A DNA stretch of 64,000 bases from VRUE01 sp963822295. Lineage in GTDB: Bacteria; Actinomycetota; Thermoleophilia; Solirubrobacterales; 70-9. How positions within the stretch are numbered: the first letter of the stretch is position 1; each line of letters begins with the position of its first letter. Shown piece after piece: positions 15,670 through 24,977 of this stretch. The notes under the pieces were generated by a model. The model was not told the origin of the DNA, did not search any database, and was given only the letters and a program-made list of their open reading frames with translations. Made by a program: the position numbers and the translations under genes. The DNA lies in NCBI GenBank assembly GCA_963822295.1, contig CAWGHD010000002.1, positions 682,001 through 746,000 on the forward strand, written 5' to 3'.

Positions 15670-18594
15670 ATGGTGGGTAGGAGGCGTCGGAATCTCTTCG
15701 TACTGCTCTTCGTCCTGGGACTGGTGGTCGTATCCGGCCTGGTCGTGATGGACAAGCCGACCCGCCTCGGCCTCGACCTCAAGGGCGGCGTCGAACTGAT
15801 CTACGAAGGAACGCCCACCGGGCAGTCCAAAGAAGTCAGCGGCGCGGACATCGACACCTCGATCGAGATCATCCGCGAACGGATCGACCGGCTCGGGGTC
15901 GCCGAGCCCGAGGTCTCCCGCCTCGGCGAGACCGGGATCGCGGTCAGCCTGCCCGACGTGACCAACGCCCAGCGGGCGATCGACCAGGTCGGGACGACGG
16001 CGCAGCTCTACTTCTACGACTGGGAGCCGAACCTGATCGGCCGCGAGGCGGCGATCGGCGGGCACCCCGGGCGCGAACCGCCGCCGGGCGCCGTCAAAGA
16101 GGCCGAGAAAGAATGGGAAGACGCCGGCCGCAAACCGAAAAAACCGGAGAACCAGCGGCTGATCTTCTCCGGCGCCTACCCGACGGCCTACGGCGCGGTG
16201 AACCTGGCCGCTGAACAGGAGCCGGTCAAGGACTGCACGGTCTGCTCGACGACCAAACCGCGCTTCTATCTCTTCTCCAAGGACGACAAGCACGACCTGC
16301 TCGCCGGACCGGAGTTCGCGACCGAAGACCTCTACATCTCCGCGACCGGGAAAAAACGGACGCAAAAAGGCGAGGTCCTCAAGGTTCCGGTCGGGGTCGT
16401 GGTCGTCTCCGAAACACCCCAGAACTCGGAGGGCGAGCCGATCGAGGACTCACCTCCCGGCTGGTACGCGATCACCGACGAACCCGCCCTCTCGGGCACG
16501 GAGATCACCGACCCGAAGCAGGAAAATCAGGAAGCCGGCGAAATCGCCGTCACCTTCGACTTCACCGACGAGGGTCGCGAGTCCTTCCACGACGTAACCC
16601 GCCAGATCGCCCAGCGCGGCCAGGCCCAGGCGATCGGCGTGCCCAGCGCCGAGGAAGTCGAAGCGCTCTCCGGCCACTTCGCGGTCGTCCTCGACAACGA
16701 GGTCAAAACCCGCCCGATCATCAACTTCGCCGAGAACCCCGACGGGATCGACGGCCGCACCGGCGCCCAGATATCGGGCGGCTTCGAGGACATCACCGAG
16801 GCCCAGGACCTGGCGACGATCCTGCAGATCGGCGCCCTGCCGATATCCCTGAAGCTGGTCAGCCAGACCCAGGTCTCGGCGACGCTCGGCAGCCAGGCCC
16901 TCGACCAGGGCGTCAAGGCCGGCGTGATCGGCCTGATCGCGGTGATCCTCTTCCTGATCCTCTTCTACCGCGTGCTCGGCCTGATCGCGGTCGTCGCCCT
17001 CGGCGCCTACGGGGTCATCTTCTTCGCGCTGATCAAGCTGATCCCGATCACCCTGACCCTGCCGGGGATCGCCGGCCTGGTCCTCACGATCGGCGTCGCC
17101 GCGGACTCGAACATCGTCATCTTCGAGCGAATAAAGGAGGAAGTCCGTGGTGGGCGCTCGTTACAGAGCGCGATCTCCGCCGGCTATCGCAAGGGCATCG
17201 GGACGATCATCGACGCGAACGTGATCACCCTGCTGACCGCGTTCATCCTCTTCGTGCTGGCCACGGCCGGGGTCAAGGGCTTCGCCTTCACGCTCGGCGT
17301 CGGCACGATCGTCTCCCTGCTCACCGCGGTCGTCTTCACCCAGGCGCTGCTCGGCACCTTCGGCCGCTCGCGGGTGATGCAATCGCCCAGCGTCCTCGGC
17401 GCCTCCCCGACGCAGCGGGTGCGATGGCACTTCGACTTCATCGGGATGAGCCGCTGGTTCTTCTCGATGTCCGGCGTGATCCTGATCGTCGGCGCCCTGG
17501 CCCTGGCAACCGAGCAGCTCAACTTCGGCATCGACTTCGAGTCCGGGACCCGGATCAAGGCCGCCCTCGTCGAGCCGACGGACGAGGAAGGAGTGCGCGA
17601 GACCCTGGACGCGTCCGGGATCGAGGCTGAGGAGATCCAGCAGGTGTCCGACCCCGAACTCGGCGACAACGTCTTCAACATCCAGACGCGGACACTGGAA
17701 CCGAACCAGGTGGCGAGCGCCGAGCAGGCGCTTGCCGACGAGTACGAGGTCGCCGAAGACGGCTTCGACAGCACCAGCGTCGGCCCCACCTTCGGCGAAC
17801 AGGTGGCGAGCAGCGCGGTCAAAGCGCTGATCTTCTCGCTGCTGGTGATCTGCGGTTACATCGCCTTCCGGTTCGACCCGAAGTTCGCGGTCCCGGTCCT
17901 GATCGCGATCTTCCACGACATCCTGATCACGATGGGGGTCTATTCCCTAACCGGCCGGGAGGTGTCGAGCGGAACGGTCGCCGCTTTCCTCACCATCTTG
18001 GGCTACTCCCTGTACGACACCGTCATCGTCTTCGACCGAATACGCGAGAACATGCCGCGCATGCCGCGGGCTGCGTTCTCGCAGATCGTCAACCGCTCGA
18101 TGAGCGAGGTCCTGACGCGCTCCCTGGTCGCCGGGCTCTCGACGATCCTGGGCGTGATCTCGCTGCTGATCTTCGGCGGCACGACCCTGCAGGACTTCGC
18201 CTTCGCGATGCTGATCGGCATCGCCTCGGGAACCTATTCCTCGATCTTCATCGCCTCGCCGGTGCTGACCGCGTGGAAGGAACGCGAGCCGGGGTACGCG
18301 AAACGTCGCGAACGGATCGCCGCCGCGGACGGCACGGTCCCGGCCTTCGCCGACGAGGTCGAGCTGGCCAAGCTCGGCGACGACCCGGATGCCGAAGGCG
18401 ACGGCGATGCCGTGCCGGCCGAGGACCCGGCGGTCGACGCCGTCGAGATCGAAGAGGACGGCAGCCCGCCCACCGACGGCGCCGGCGAGGCCCCCGGGGC
18501 ACCCGACTCGGCGGAGACGGCCGAGCGGCGGGCACGGAACGCGGAGCGGCGCGAGCGGCGCCAGCGCCGCCGCAAGCACGGGAGGAACCGATGA
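15670..18594 (+). CDS. secDF: Fused protein-export membrane protein SecD-SecF
   Basis: SecD and SecF drive late steps of Sec export using the proton motive force. Here they form one 974-residue chain. The SecD half shows the first helix, DKPTRLGLDLKGGVELIYEG, the large periplasmic domain with IIRERIDRLGVAEPEVSRLG, and five helices with AADSNIVIFERIKEEVRGG. The SecF half begins near residue 580 (FDFIGMSRWFFSMSG), with LNFGIDFESGT and the helix motif TILGYSLYDTVIVFDRIREN. An acidic, Ala-rich tail ending in a basic cluster follows residue 890 and is unusual in length. The ATG follows closely after the PAS gene. Confidence 0.97.
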   Translation: MVGRRRRNLFVLLFVLGLVVVSGLVVMDKPTRLGLDLKGGVELIYEGTPTGQSKEVSGADIDTSIEIIRERIDRLGVAEPEVSRLGETGIAVSLPDVTNAQRAIDQVGTTAQLYFYDWEPNLIGREAAIGGHPGREPPPGAVKEAEKEWEDAGRKPKKPENQRLIFSGAYPTAYGAVNLAAEQEPVKDCTVCSTTKPRFYLFSKDDKHDLLAGPEFATEDLYISATGKKRTQKGEVLKVPVGVVVVSETPQNSEGEPIEDSPPGWYAITDEPALSGTEITDPKQENQEAGEIAVTFDFTDEGRESFHDVTRQIAQRGQAQAIGVPSAEEVEALSGHFAVVLDNEVKTRPIINFAENPDGIDGRTGAQISGGFEDITEAQDLATILQIGALPISLKLVSQTQVSATLGSQALDQGVKAGVIGLIAVILFLILFYRVLGLIAVVALGAYGVIFFALIKLIPITLTLPGIAGLVLTIGVAADSNIVIFERIKEEVRGGRSLQSAISAGYRKGIGTIIDANVITLLTAFILFVLATAGVKGFAFTLGVGTIVSLLTAVVFTQALLGTFGRSRVMQSPSVLGASPTQRVRWHFDFIGMSRWFFSMSGVILIVGALALATEQLNFGIDFESGTRIKAALVEPTDEEGVRETLDASGIEAEEIQQVSDPELGDNVFNIQTRTLEPNQVASAEQALADEYEVAEDGFDSTSVGPTFGEQVASSAVKALIFSLLVICGYIAFRFDPKFAVPVLIAIFHDILITMGVYSLTGREVSSGTVAAFLTILGYSLYDTVIVFDRIRENMPRMPRAAFSQIVNRSMSEVLTRSLVAGLSTILGVISLLIFGGTTLQDFAFAMLIGIASGTYSSIFIASPVLTAWKEREPGYAKRRERIAAADGTVPAFADEVELAKLGDDPDAEGDGDAVPAEDPAVDAVEIEEDGSPPTDGAGEAPGAPDSAETAERRARNAERRERRQRRRKHGRNR

Positions 18595-18610
18595 TGGAGG
18601 CGAAGACCTG

Positions 18611-18877
18611 ATGGCACTGCTCGTCTGGTTCACGATGGGGATCGCCCTCTGGCACTTCACGATCTTCCTGCCGGATCGCTTCTGGCAGGGGATCATCGGC
18701 GCCTTCATCGGCTCGGTCGTCGGGGCGGTCGTCTTCGGCGCGATCGTCCACGCCGCGACCGGCGGCAGCCTCGGTGACACGGACATCTTCACGGCGCTGC
18801 TCGGTATTCCCGGCACGGCGCTCGGCCTCGCCGTCGTCTGGGCGATCGGCGTGCGCGCCGAAGAACAGCACGCCTAG
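18611..18877 (+). CDS. Small membrane protein
   Basis: An 88-residue hydrophobic protein with three transmembrane segments. Glycine-rich packing motifs (GIIGAFIGSVVGAVVFGAIV) recall the GlsB/YeaQ/YmgE group, though the match is loose. GGAGG lies ten bases before the ATG. It sits 16 bases after secDF and probably shares its transcript, so a role at the translocon is possible but unproven. Confidence 0.65.
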   Translation: MALLVWFTMGIALWHFTIFLPDRFWQGIIGAFIGSVVGAVVFGAIVHAATGGSLGDTDIFTALLGIPGTALGLAVVWAIGVRAEEQHA

Positions 18878-18952
18878 GAGGGGCCGCTCAGGCTGCAAAT
18901 TGGGCACGGCCGCGGGCAGTGTTCCGTCTGGTGCCGGCGCGAGCCTTGGTGG

Positions 18953-21400
18953 GTGGCCGAGACGATCAAGGCATACCGCGCCGACCCCTACGACTACCGC
19001 GAGGCGAGGGCGCTCTCGGAGGAGCTGGGCCTCAGCGAGCCGGTCGCGATAACGCTGGTGCGTCGTGGCTTCCGGACCCCCGAGGAGGCCCGCGCCTTCC
19101 TCGAGGCCGACGAGTCGCACGACCCGGGTGAGTTCCGCTCGATGGAGAAGGTGGTCGCGCGGATGAGAGCGGCGATCGAGGCCGGCGAGCGGATCACGGT
19201 GCACGGCGACTTCGACGTCGACGGGGTCTGCGCGACGACGATCATGGTCTCCACGCTCCGCGACCTGGGCGCCGAGTGCGACTGGCTGATTCCGGACCGG
19301 ATCGCGGACGGCTACGGGCTGACGGCCCCGAACGTGGAGCTGCTCGCCGAGCGCGGCACCAGGCTGCTGGTCACCGTGGACTGCGGGATCACCTCGGTCG
19401 AGGAGGTCGCGCTGGCCCGGTCGCTCGGGATGGACGTGATCGTCACCGACCATCACCAGCGCTCCGAGGAGATGCCCGACTGCCCGATCCTGCATCCGGA
19501 GATCGACGGCTATCCGTTCAAGGAGCTTTGCGGGACCGCGGTTGCGTGGAAGCTGGCCTCAGCGTTGCGTGAGGACACCGAGCAGGACCTCGACCTCGTG
19601 GCGCTGGCGACCGTCGCCGACGTGGTGCCGCTGGTCGGAGAGAACCGGTCGTTGGTCCGCCGTGGGTTGGAGGCGGTGCGGCGAATGGAGCGGCCCGGGA
19701 TGCGGGCGCTGATCGAGGCGGCGAAGTGTGAGCCGACCAGGTTGGATGAGGGCGATTTGGCCTTCCGGTTGGCACCGAGGATCAATGCCGCGGGACGGCT
19801 CTACCGAGCCGACGCCGGGGTTGAGCTCTTCCTCACCGACGACCCGGGACGGGCGGCGGAGATCGCACATGAGCTGAGTCGGGCGAACGGGGAGCGGCGG
19901 GCGACGGAGCGCGAGGTCAGCAACGCGGCCGAGGCGGCGTTGCGGGAGCTGCCCGCGGAGCTGCGCGAGGCGCCGGCGATCGTCGTCGCCGGCGAGGGCT
20001 GGCACCCGGGGGTGATCGGGATCGTCGCCTCGCGCCTGGTCGAGCGCCACCACCGACCGGCGATCGTGATCTCACTCGACGGCGAGGGCGGCGGGCGCGG
20101 CTCCGGGCGGAGCATCCCCGGCTTCGACCTGCTCGCCGGGCTCGAGGCCTGCTCGCAGCATCTGACCTCGTTCGGCGGGCACCGCGCCGCCGCCGGGCTG
20201 GCGATCGACGCGGAGCGGCTCGAGGGCTTCCGCGAGGCCTTCGCGGCACACGCGGCCTCGGTGCTGGGGCCGGACGACCTGAGGAAGACCGAGCGGATCG
20301 ACGCGATGGTCGGCGGCGCCGACCTCGGCCTCGGCCTCGCCGAGGAGATCGCGCGGCTGGCTCCGTTCGGGATGGGCAACCCCGGCGTGCGGCTCCTCGT
20401 CCCCTCGGCTCGGGTCCGCGACGTGCGGCCGATGGGCCAGGAGGGGAAGCACGCGCGCTTCAGCCTGCACAGCGGGGCCCACCGCGCCCTCGGTGTCTCC
20501 TTCGGCCGCTCCAGGCTCGGGGTCGGCGACGACGACCCGGTCGACGCCGCGGTCCGGCTCGAGATCAACCACTGGAACGGCGCCGTCGAGCCGCGGGTCG
20601 TCCTGAGCGAGCTCTACCCGTGGCAGGCGGAGGCCGACGACGACGCCGACGCCTGGTGGGCCCGCTTCGAGGCCGAGCTGGCCGCCGATCCAACCGCCTC
20701 CTCGTCGAGCCGTCAATCGACCACCTCTGAGGGGGTGAATCGACGGCTCGACGACGGCGGCGCTTCGAGGACGGTCTGTGAGGTCTCGGGGTCGGCGGCG
20801 GCGACGCTCGCCGAGCTCGCCTCGAGCGGGGCCGGCGTCCTCGGCCTGGTCGCCGACCTGCCGCGCCGGGCGCCGATGGCCAAGCAGGGCGCGCGCCTCG
20901 CCGAGTACTCGGAGCTCGAGCTCGACCCGGGCCTCGCTCGCGAGTTCGAGCACGTCGTCCTCGTCGACCCGCCGCCGTCGGCGGAGCTCGATCGCCTGAC
21001 GAGGGAGGCGAGCGCCGCCGGAGGGGGCTACCTGCATCCCGCCTGGGGCGAGCCGGAGCGGCGCTTCGCGCTCGGCGCGCTCGCCGACCAGCTCGCGGGG
21101 CGGGCCGTGCTCGCCGCGGTCTTCCGCGACCTGCGCGACGCCGGCGAGGCGGGGGGAGAGGAGCTGCGGGGCGCCCTGCGCGGCTCCGGCCGCCATCCCC
21201 GCACGCCCTCGGCCGCGGCCCGCTGCCTGCGGGTCCTGACCGAGCTCGGCCTCGTGCAGGGAACCCCGGACCATGGCCGCGGCAGCGTCGGGGTCGTATC
21301 CTCAGAGGGGACCGATCTGGAGCGCTCGCAGGCGTATCGCGCCTACGACGCCCGATATCAGGAGGGTCACCGATTCCTCGAAGGACTCAAACAGACGTAG
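18953..21400 (+). CDS. recJ: Single-stranded-DNA-specific exonuclease RecJ, with C-terminal extension
   Basis: RecJ degrades single-stranded DNA 5' to 3' in recombination and repair. The DHH phosphoesterase motifs are clear: HGDFDVDGVCATTIM, VTVDCGITS, VIVTDHHQ and LATVADVVPLVGENR, then the DHHA1 region with FGGHRAAAGL. The OB-like domain follows. At 815 residues it is longer than E. coli RecJ and has an extra C-terminal domain after about residue 600, as in many Gram-positives. A palindrome inserted in frame encodes a Ser/Thr-rich linker at the domain border (residues about 584-601). The start is a GTG; alternatives lie just upstream. Confidence 0.95.
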   Translation: MAETIKAYRADPYDYREARALSEELGLSEPVAITLVRRGFRTPEEARAFLEADESHDPGEFRSMEKVVARMRAAIEAGERITVHGDFDVDGVCATTIMVSTLRDLGAECDWLIPDRIADGYGLTAPNVELLAERGTRLLVTVDCGITSVEEVALARSLGMDVIVTDHHQRSEEMPDCPILHPEIDGYPFKELCGTAVAWKLASALREDTEQDLDLVALATVADVVPLVGENRSLVRRGLEAVRRMERPGMRALIEAAKCEPTRLDEGDLAFRLAPRINAAGRLYRADAGVELFLTDDPGRAAEIAHELSRANGERRATEREVSNAAEAALRELPAELREAPAIVVAGEGWHPGVIGIVASRLVERHHRPAIVISLDGEGGGRGSGRSIPGFDLLAGLEACSQHLTSFGGHRAAAGLAIDAERLEGFREAFAAHAASVLGPDDLRKTERIDAMVGGADLGLGLAEEIARLAPFGMGNPGVRLLVPSARVRDVRPMGQEGKHARFSLHSGAHRALGVSFGRSRLGVGDDDPVDAAVRLEINHWNGAVEPRVVLSELYPWQAEADDDADAWWARFEAELAADPTASSSSRQSTTSEGVNRRLDDGGASRTVCEVSGSAAATLAELASSGAGVLGLVADLPRRAPMAKQGARLAEYSELELDPGLAREFEHVVLVDPPPSAELDRLTREASAAGGGYLHPAWGEPERRFALGALADQLAGRAVLAAVFRDLRDAGEAGGEELRGALRGSGRHPRTPSAAARCLRVLTELGLVQGTPDHGRGSVGVVSSEGTDLERSQAYRAYDARYQEGHRFLEGLKQT
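20703..20753. repeat. Palindromic element, family 2, in-frame inside recJ
   Basis: Arms CGTCGAGCCGTC and GACGGCTCGACG are perfect 12-bp complements, with inner partial pairing (ACC/GGT) and a central CTCTGAGGG. The GAGCCGTCAATCGACC half also occurs near 46.1 kb as GAGCCGTCAATTGACC. It lies in the region encoding the linker between the RecJ core and its C-terminal extension and keeps the frame open. Confidence 0.8.
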
Positions 21401-23668
21401 CGCGCCGCGAGCTCCTCGCCGATCTCTTCGCCGTTGTCGAGGAGTTCGACTCCTTCGCGGGCGAGAACGGCGCGGCGGCGGGCAACGGCGCCCCCGCGGC
21501 GACCGAGAGCGGCGCCTCGGCCGGCGACACCGCGGTCGCGCTGGCGACGATCGACCGCGCCGCGCTCGAGCACGCCTTCGACTTCGCCTGCGACCGCCAC
21601 GCCGACCAGCTCCGCCACTCGGGCGACGAGTTCATCACCCACCCGGTCGGGGTCGCCCAGATCTGCGCCGGGATGCGGCTCGACACCGCGACCCTCTGCG
21701 CGGCCCTGCTCCACGACACGGTCGAGGACACGAGCGCCAGCCTCGAGGAGATCCGCGAGGAGTTCGGCGAGGAGATCGCCCAGCTCGTCGACGGGGTCAC
21801 GAAGCTGACCGGGATCACCTTCGAGAGCCGCGACGAGCGGCAGGCCGAGAACTACCGCAAGATGATGGTGGCGATGGCCACCGACGTCAGGGTGATCCTG
21901 ATCAAGCTGGCCGACCGCCTCCACAACATGCGCACGCTCGGCGCGCTGCCGAAGCAGAAGCAGGTCGACGAAGTCGCGCGAGACGCTGGAGATCTACGCG
22001 CCGCTCGCGCACCGGCTCGGTATCCACGCGATCAAATGGGAGCTCGAGGACCTCGCCTTCGCCACTCTGCACCCGCGCAAGTACGCGGAGATCAAACAGC
22101 TCGTCGCCCAGCAGCGCGACGAGCGCGAGGTCTACGTCAACGAGGCCGGCGAGTTCCTCTCCGAGGAGCTCGAGCAGGTCGGGATCGAGGCCGAGATCTC
22201 CGGCCGCGCCAAGCACTTCTACTCGATCTACACGAAGATGACCAAGAAGGGGCGCGAGTTCAACGAGATCTTCGACCTGACCGCGATGCGGGTGATCGTC
22301 GGCTCGGTCAAGGACTGCTACGGCACGATCGGGGTCATCCACTCGATCTGGAAGCCGCTGCCCGGCCGCTTCAAGGACTTCGTCGCGATGCCGAAGGCCA
22401 ACATGTACCAGGCGCTGCACACGACGGTGATCGGGCCCGAGGGCAAGCCGCTCGAGATCCAGATCCGCACCGAGGAGATGCACAAGCTCGCCGAGTACGG
22501 GATCGCCGCCCACGTCGCCTACAAAGAGGGCGCCGGCGACGACCCGCAGCGGGAGAAGATGACCTGGCTGCGACAGCTGGTCGAGGCCGAGGGCGAGCAG
22601 GACCCGGCCGAGTTCCTCGAGTCGCTCAAGGTCGACCTCTTCGAGGACGAGGTCTTCGTCTTCACGCCGAAGGGCGAAGTGAAGAACCTCTCCGGCGGTT
22701 CGACCCCGCTCGACTTCGCCTACGCCGTCCACACCGACGTCGGCCACCGCTGCGTCGGCGCCAAGGTCAACGGCAACATCGTGCCGCTGCACTACCAGCT
22801 GCGCTCGGGCGACATCGTCGAGGTGCTGACCACCAAGCAGAAACGCGGCCCCTCGCGCGACTGGCTGAAACTGGTGCGCACCAGCCGCGCCCGCAACAAG
22901 ATCCGCGCCTGGTTCAAAGAGGAGCGCCGCGAGGACGCCGAGCGCAACGGGCGCGAGAAGCTCGACGAAGCGCTGCGCACGCGCGGGCTGCCGATGCAGA
23001 AGGTCGCCGGCTCGCCGCTGCTCGCCGACGTGATCCGCGAGATGGGCCACCAGAAGGCGACCGAGTTCTACATCGCGCTCGGCCAGGGCAAGATCTCCAC
23101 CAAGACCGTCGCCAACAAGATCATGCAGCGGCTCAAGGCCGGCGAGGCGGTCGAGGACCACGAGCCGCTCGGCCGCGAGCGCGGCGAGGACAAGGCCCGC
23201 CGCACCAAGGACGCCTCGACCTACGGGATCAGCGTCAAGGGCGTCGACAGCGTCGCCGTGCGGCTCGCGAAGTGCTGCCGGCCGGTACCAGGCGACACGA
23301 TCGCCGGCTACGTCTCGCTCGGCCGCGGGATCACGATCCACCGCACCGACTGCAAGAACGTGAGGGCGCTGAAAAAGGACCCGGAGCGCTTCGTCGACGT
23401 CAGCTGGGACGGCGAGAACGAATCCTCCTACCGGGTCGAGCTCCAGGTCGACGCCTACGACCGCACCCGCCTGCTCGAGGACCTCTCGCGCACCTTCTCC
23501 GAGGCCGGGATCAACATCATCGGGGCGAGCTGCACGACGAACCACCCGATGGTCAAAAACCGCTTCGTGGTCGAGGTCGGCGACACCGACCAGCTCAAGA
23601 ACGGCGTCTCCCGCCTGCGCAACGTCGAGTCGGTATTCGACGTCTACAGAATTACGCCGGGAGGCTGA
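21373..23668 (+). CDS. rel: Bifunctional (p)ppGpp synthetase/hydrolase Rel, with an internal +1 frame break
   Basis: Rel makes and degrades (p)ppGpp in the stringent response. The N-terminal HD hydrolase domain is complete (HPVGVAQI, LLHDTVEDT, IKLADRLHNMRTL). The synthetase domain (GRAKHFYSIYTKM, FDLTAMRVIV, YQALHTTVIGP), TGS domain (VFVFTPKGEVKNL), conserved Cys region and ACT domain follow. Near 21970 the frame changes by +1 at GTC-GAC-g-AAG-TCG, after which KSRETLEIYAPLAHRLG continues at the family spacing. No ATG/GTG/TTG opens the N-terminus; an ATT six bases after AGGAGGG gives MPRRTQTDVARRELLADL and is the likeliest start. It follows recJ with overlap. Confidence 0.92.
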
Positions 23669-23672
23669 CGCT

Positions 23673-24650
23673 CTAGCCGACCACGGTGAGGGCGCCCGGG
23701 TCGACCCGGAGGTCCAGCCTGGTCGCCTCGCCGATGTAGTCGCCGTCGACCTGGATCGGGAAGGGGCGCAGGTCGCCGTCCGCGCCGCTCGAGATCGAGG
23801 TCACCGTCGCCGTCGTGACGTCGTCGAAGTGCTCGATCCGCCGGTGCGTGGCGGCGGGCCGGGTCTCGCTGAAGAGGCGGGGAATCAGGGTCGGCATGTC
23901 GCGCTGGGCGGCGCGCTCGAGGACGCCGACCGAGAGGGTGCCGTCGTCGAGGGAGACGTTCTCGCAGACGCGGACCGGGCGGCTGGCGAAGTAGGTGAAC
24001 GGGTCGGAGTTCTGGGCCAGGGCGGTGACGCCCTCGGCCGGGCCGCCGGCGTCGGTCTCGACCCGCAGCCGCACCGGGTTGTGGAGGTAGGAGCGGTAGA
24101 AGGCGGAGATCGCGGACCAGGTGTAGTAGTAGGGGCCGGCCTTCGACTTCAGCCGCGGGTGGGCATCGACCCGTTTGACCACGGTCGCGTCGATCCCGAC
24201 CCCGCAGGAGAAGACGAAATGGCGCTCGCCGACCATGCCGAGGTCGATCTTGCGCGGCGCCCAGTCGTCGGCCAGCGCCAGCAGGTGCTCGGTTGCGTCG
24301 ACGACGTCGTTGGGGATGCCGAGGGTGCGGCAGACGACGTTGGTCGAGCCTCCGGGCAGCACCGAGACCGGCACGTCGGTGCCGGCGAGCCCGTTGGCGA
24401 CCTCGTTCAGGGTCCCGTCGCCGCCGAAGGCGACGACGACGTCGTAGCCGTGGTCGCGGACCTCGCGCCCGATCTCGGTCGCGTGGTTCTGGGCCTCGGT
24501 CGAGACGGTCTCGACCTCGAAGCGCCCCTGGAGCGCATAGACGACGAGGTTCTTGAGCCGGTCGGAGACCGTCGTCGCGTACGGGTTGACGATGATCAGC
24601 ATCCGCTTCTTGCCCCCCTTGCGGGGGCGTCTTGAGCCGATGCGGGCCAT
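23673..24650 (-). CDS. Diacylglycerol/sphingosine kinase-like lipid kinase
   Basis: A 325-residue protein of the DAGK catalytic family, cytoplasmic enzymes that phosphorylate lipid hydroxyls with ATP. Motifs are MLIIVNPYA, VVVAFGGDGTLNEVANGL (nucleotide loop), VLPGGSTNVVCRTLGIP, and the later GVGIDATVV and DDGTLSVGVL segments. The basic N-terminus (RRPRKGGKKR) may touch the membrane. It converges with rel, only four bases apart. The specific lipid is not predictable. Confidence 0.9.
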   Translation of the reverse strand: MARIGSRRPRKGGKKRMLIIVNPYATTVSDRLKNLVVYALQGRFEVETVSTEAQNHATEIGREVRDHGYDVVVAFGGDGTLNEVANGLAGTDVPVSVLPGGSTNVVCRTLGIPNDVVDATEHLLALADDWAPRKIDLGMVGERHFVFSCGVGIDATVVKRVDAHPRLKSKAGPYYYTWSAISAFYRSYLHNPVRLRVETDAGGPAEGVTALAQNSDPFTYFASRPVRVCENVSLDDGTLSVGVLERAAQRDMPTLIPRLFSETRPAATHRRIEHFDDVTTATVTSISSGADGDLRPFPIQVDGDYIGEATRLDLRVDPGALTVVG

Positions 24651-24773
24651 GGCTGCAGCGTATTGAGGATTTTCGTTTGCCGGAGCGGGGAAGCGGCTAT
24701 ATGACAGTCAGCGATCTCCGGACTCAGGGCCAAGGTGGGCACTCCGGCGCGATACGAGGTAGTCGGAGGAGTC

Positions 24774-24977
24774 ATGTTCAGTTGCGAGCGTTGTGGGTCC
24801 AGCTTCAGCCCGATACGGGTGGCCAGCGGAGAGGCGTGCCCGCGTTGCCGGGCGCGGGACGGAGTCGAGGCCCCGCTGGCCTTCGCGCCGTTCTCATCCC
24901 CCGGCGTCGAAGCCGGCCAACCCCCCGTCGTCGCGGAGGAGAGCAGGGGAGACGACGCTCAGGGGACCGCTTCGTAG
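24774..24977 (+). CDS. Small zinc-ribbon protein
   Basis: A 67-residue protein with two Cys pairs (MFSCERCGSSFSPIRV and ACPRCRARDG) forming a likely zinc ribbon, then a Pro/Ala/Glu-rich disordered tail. GGAGGA lies six bases before the ATG, which decides the start over an upstream ATG. The 3' end overlaps the end of the convergent MBL-fold gene by 19 bases. Small ribbons of this kind often bind nucleic acids or act as adaptors; the function here is unknown. Confidence 0.65.
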   Translation: MFSCERCGSSFSPIRVASGEACPRCRARDGVEAPLAFAPFSSPGVEAGQPPVVAEESRGDDAQGTAS

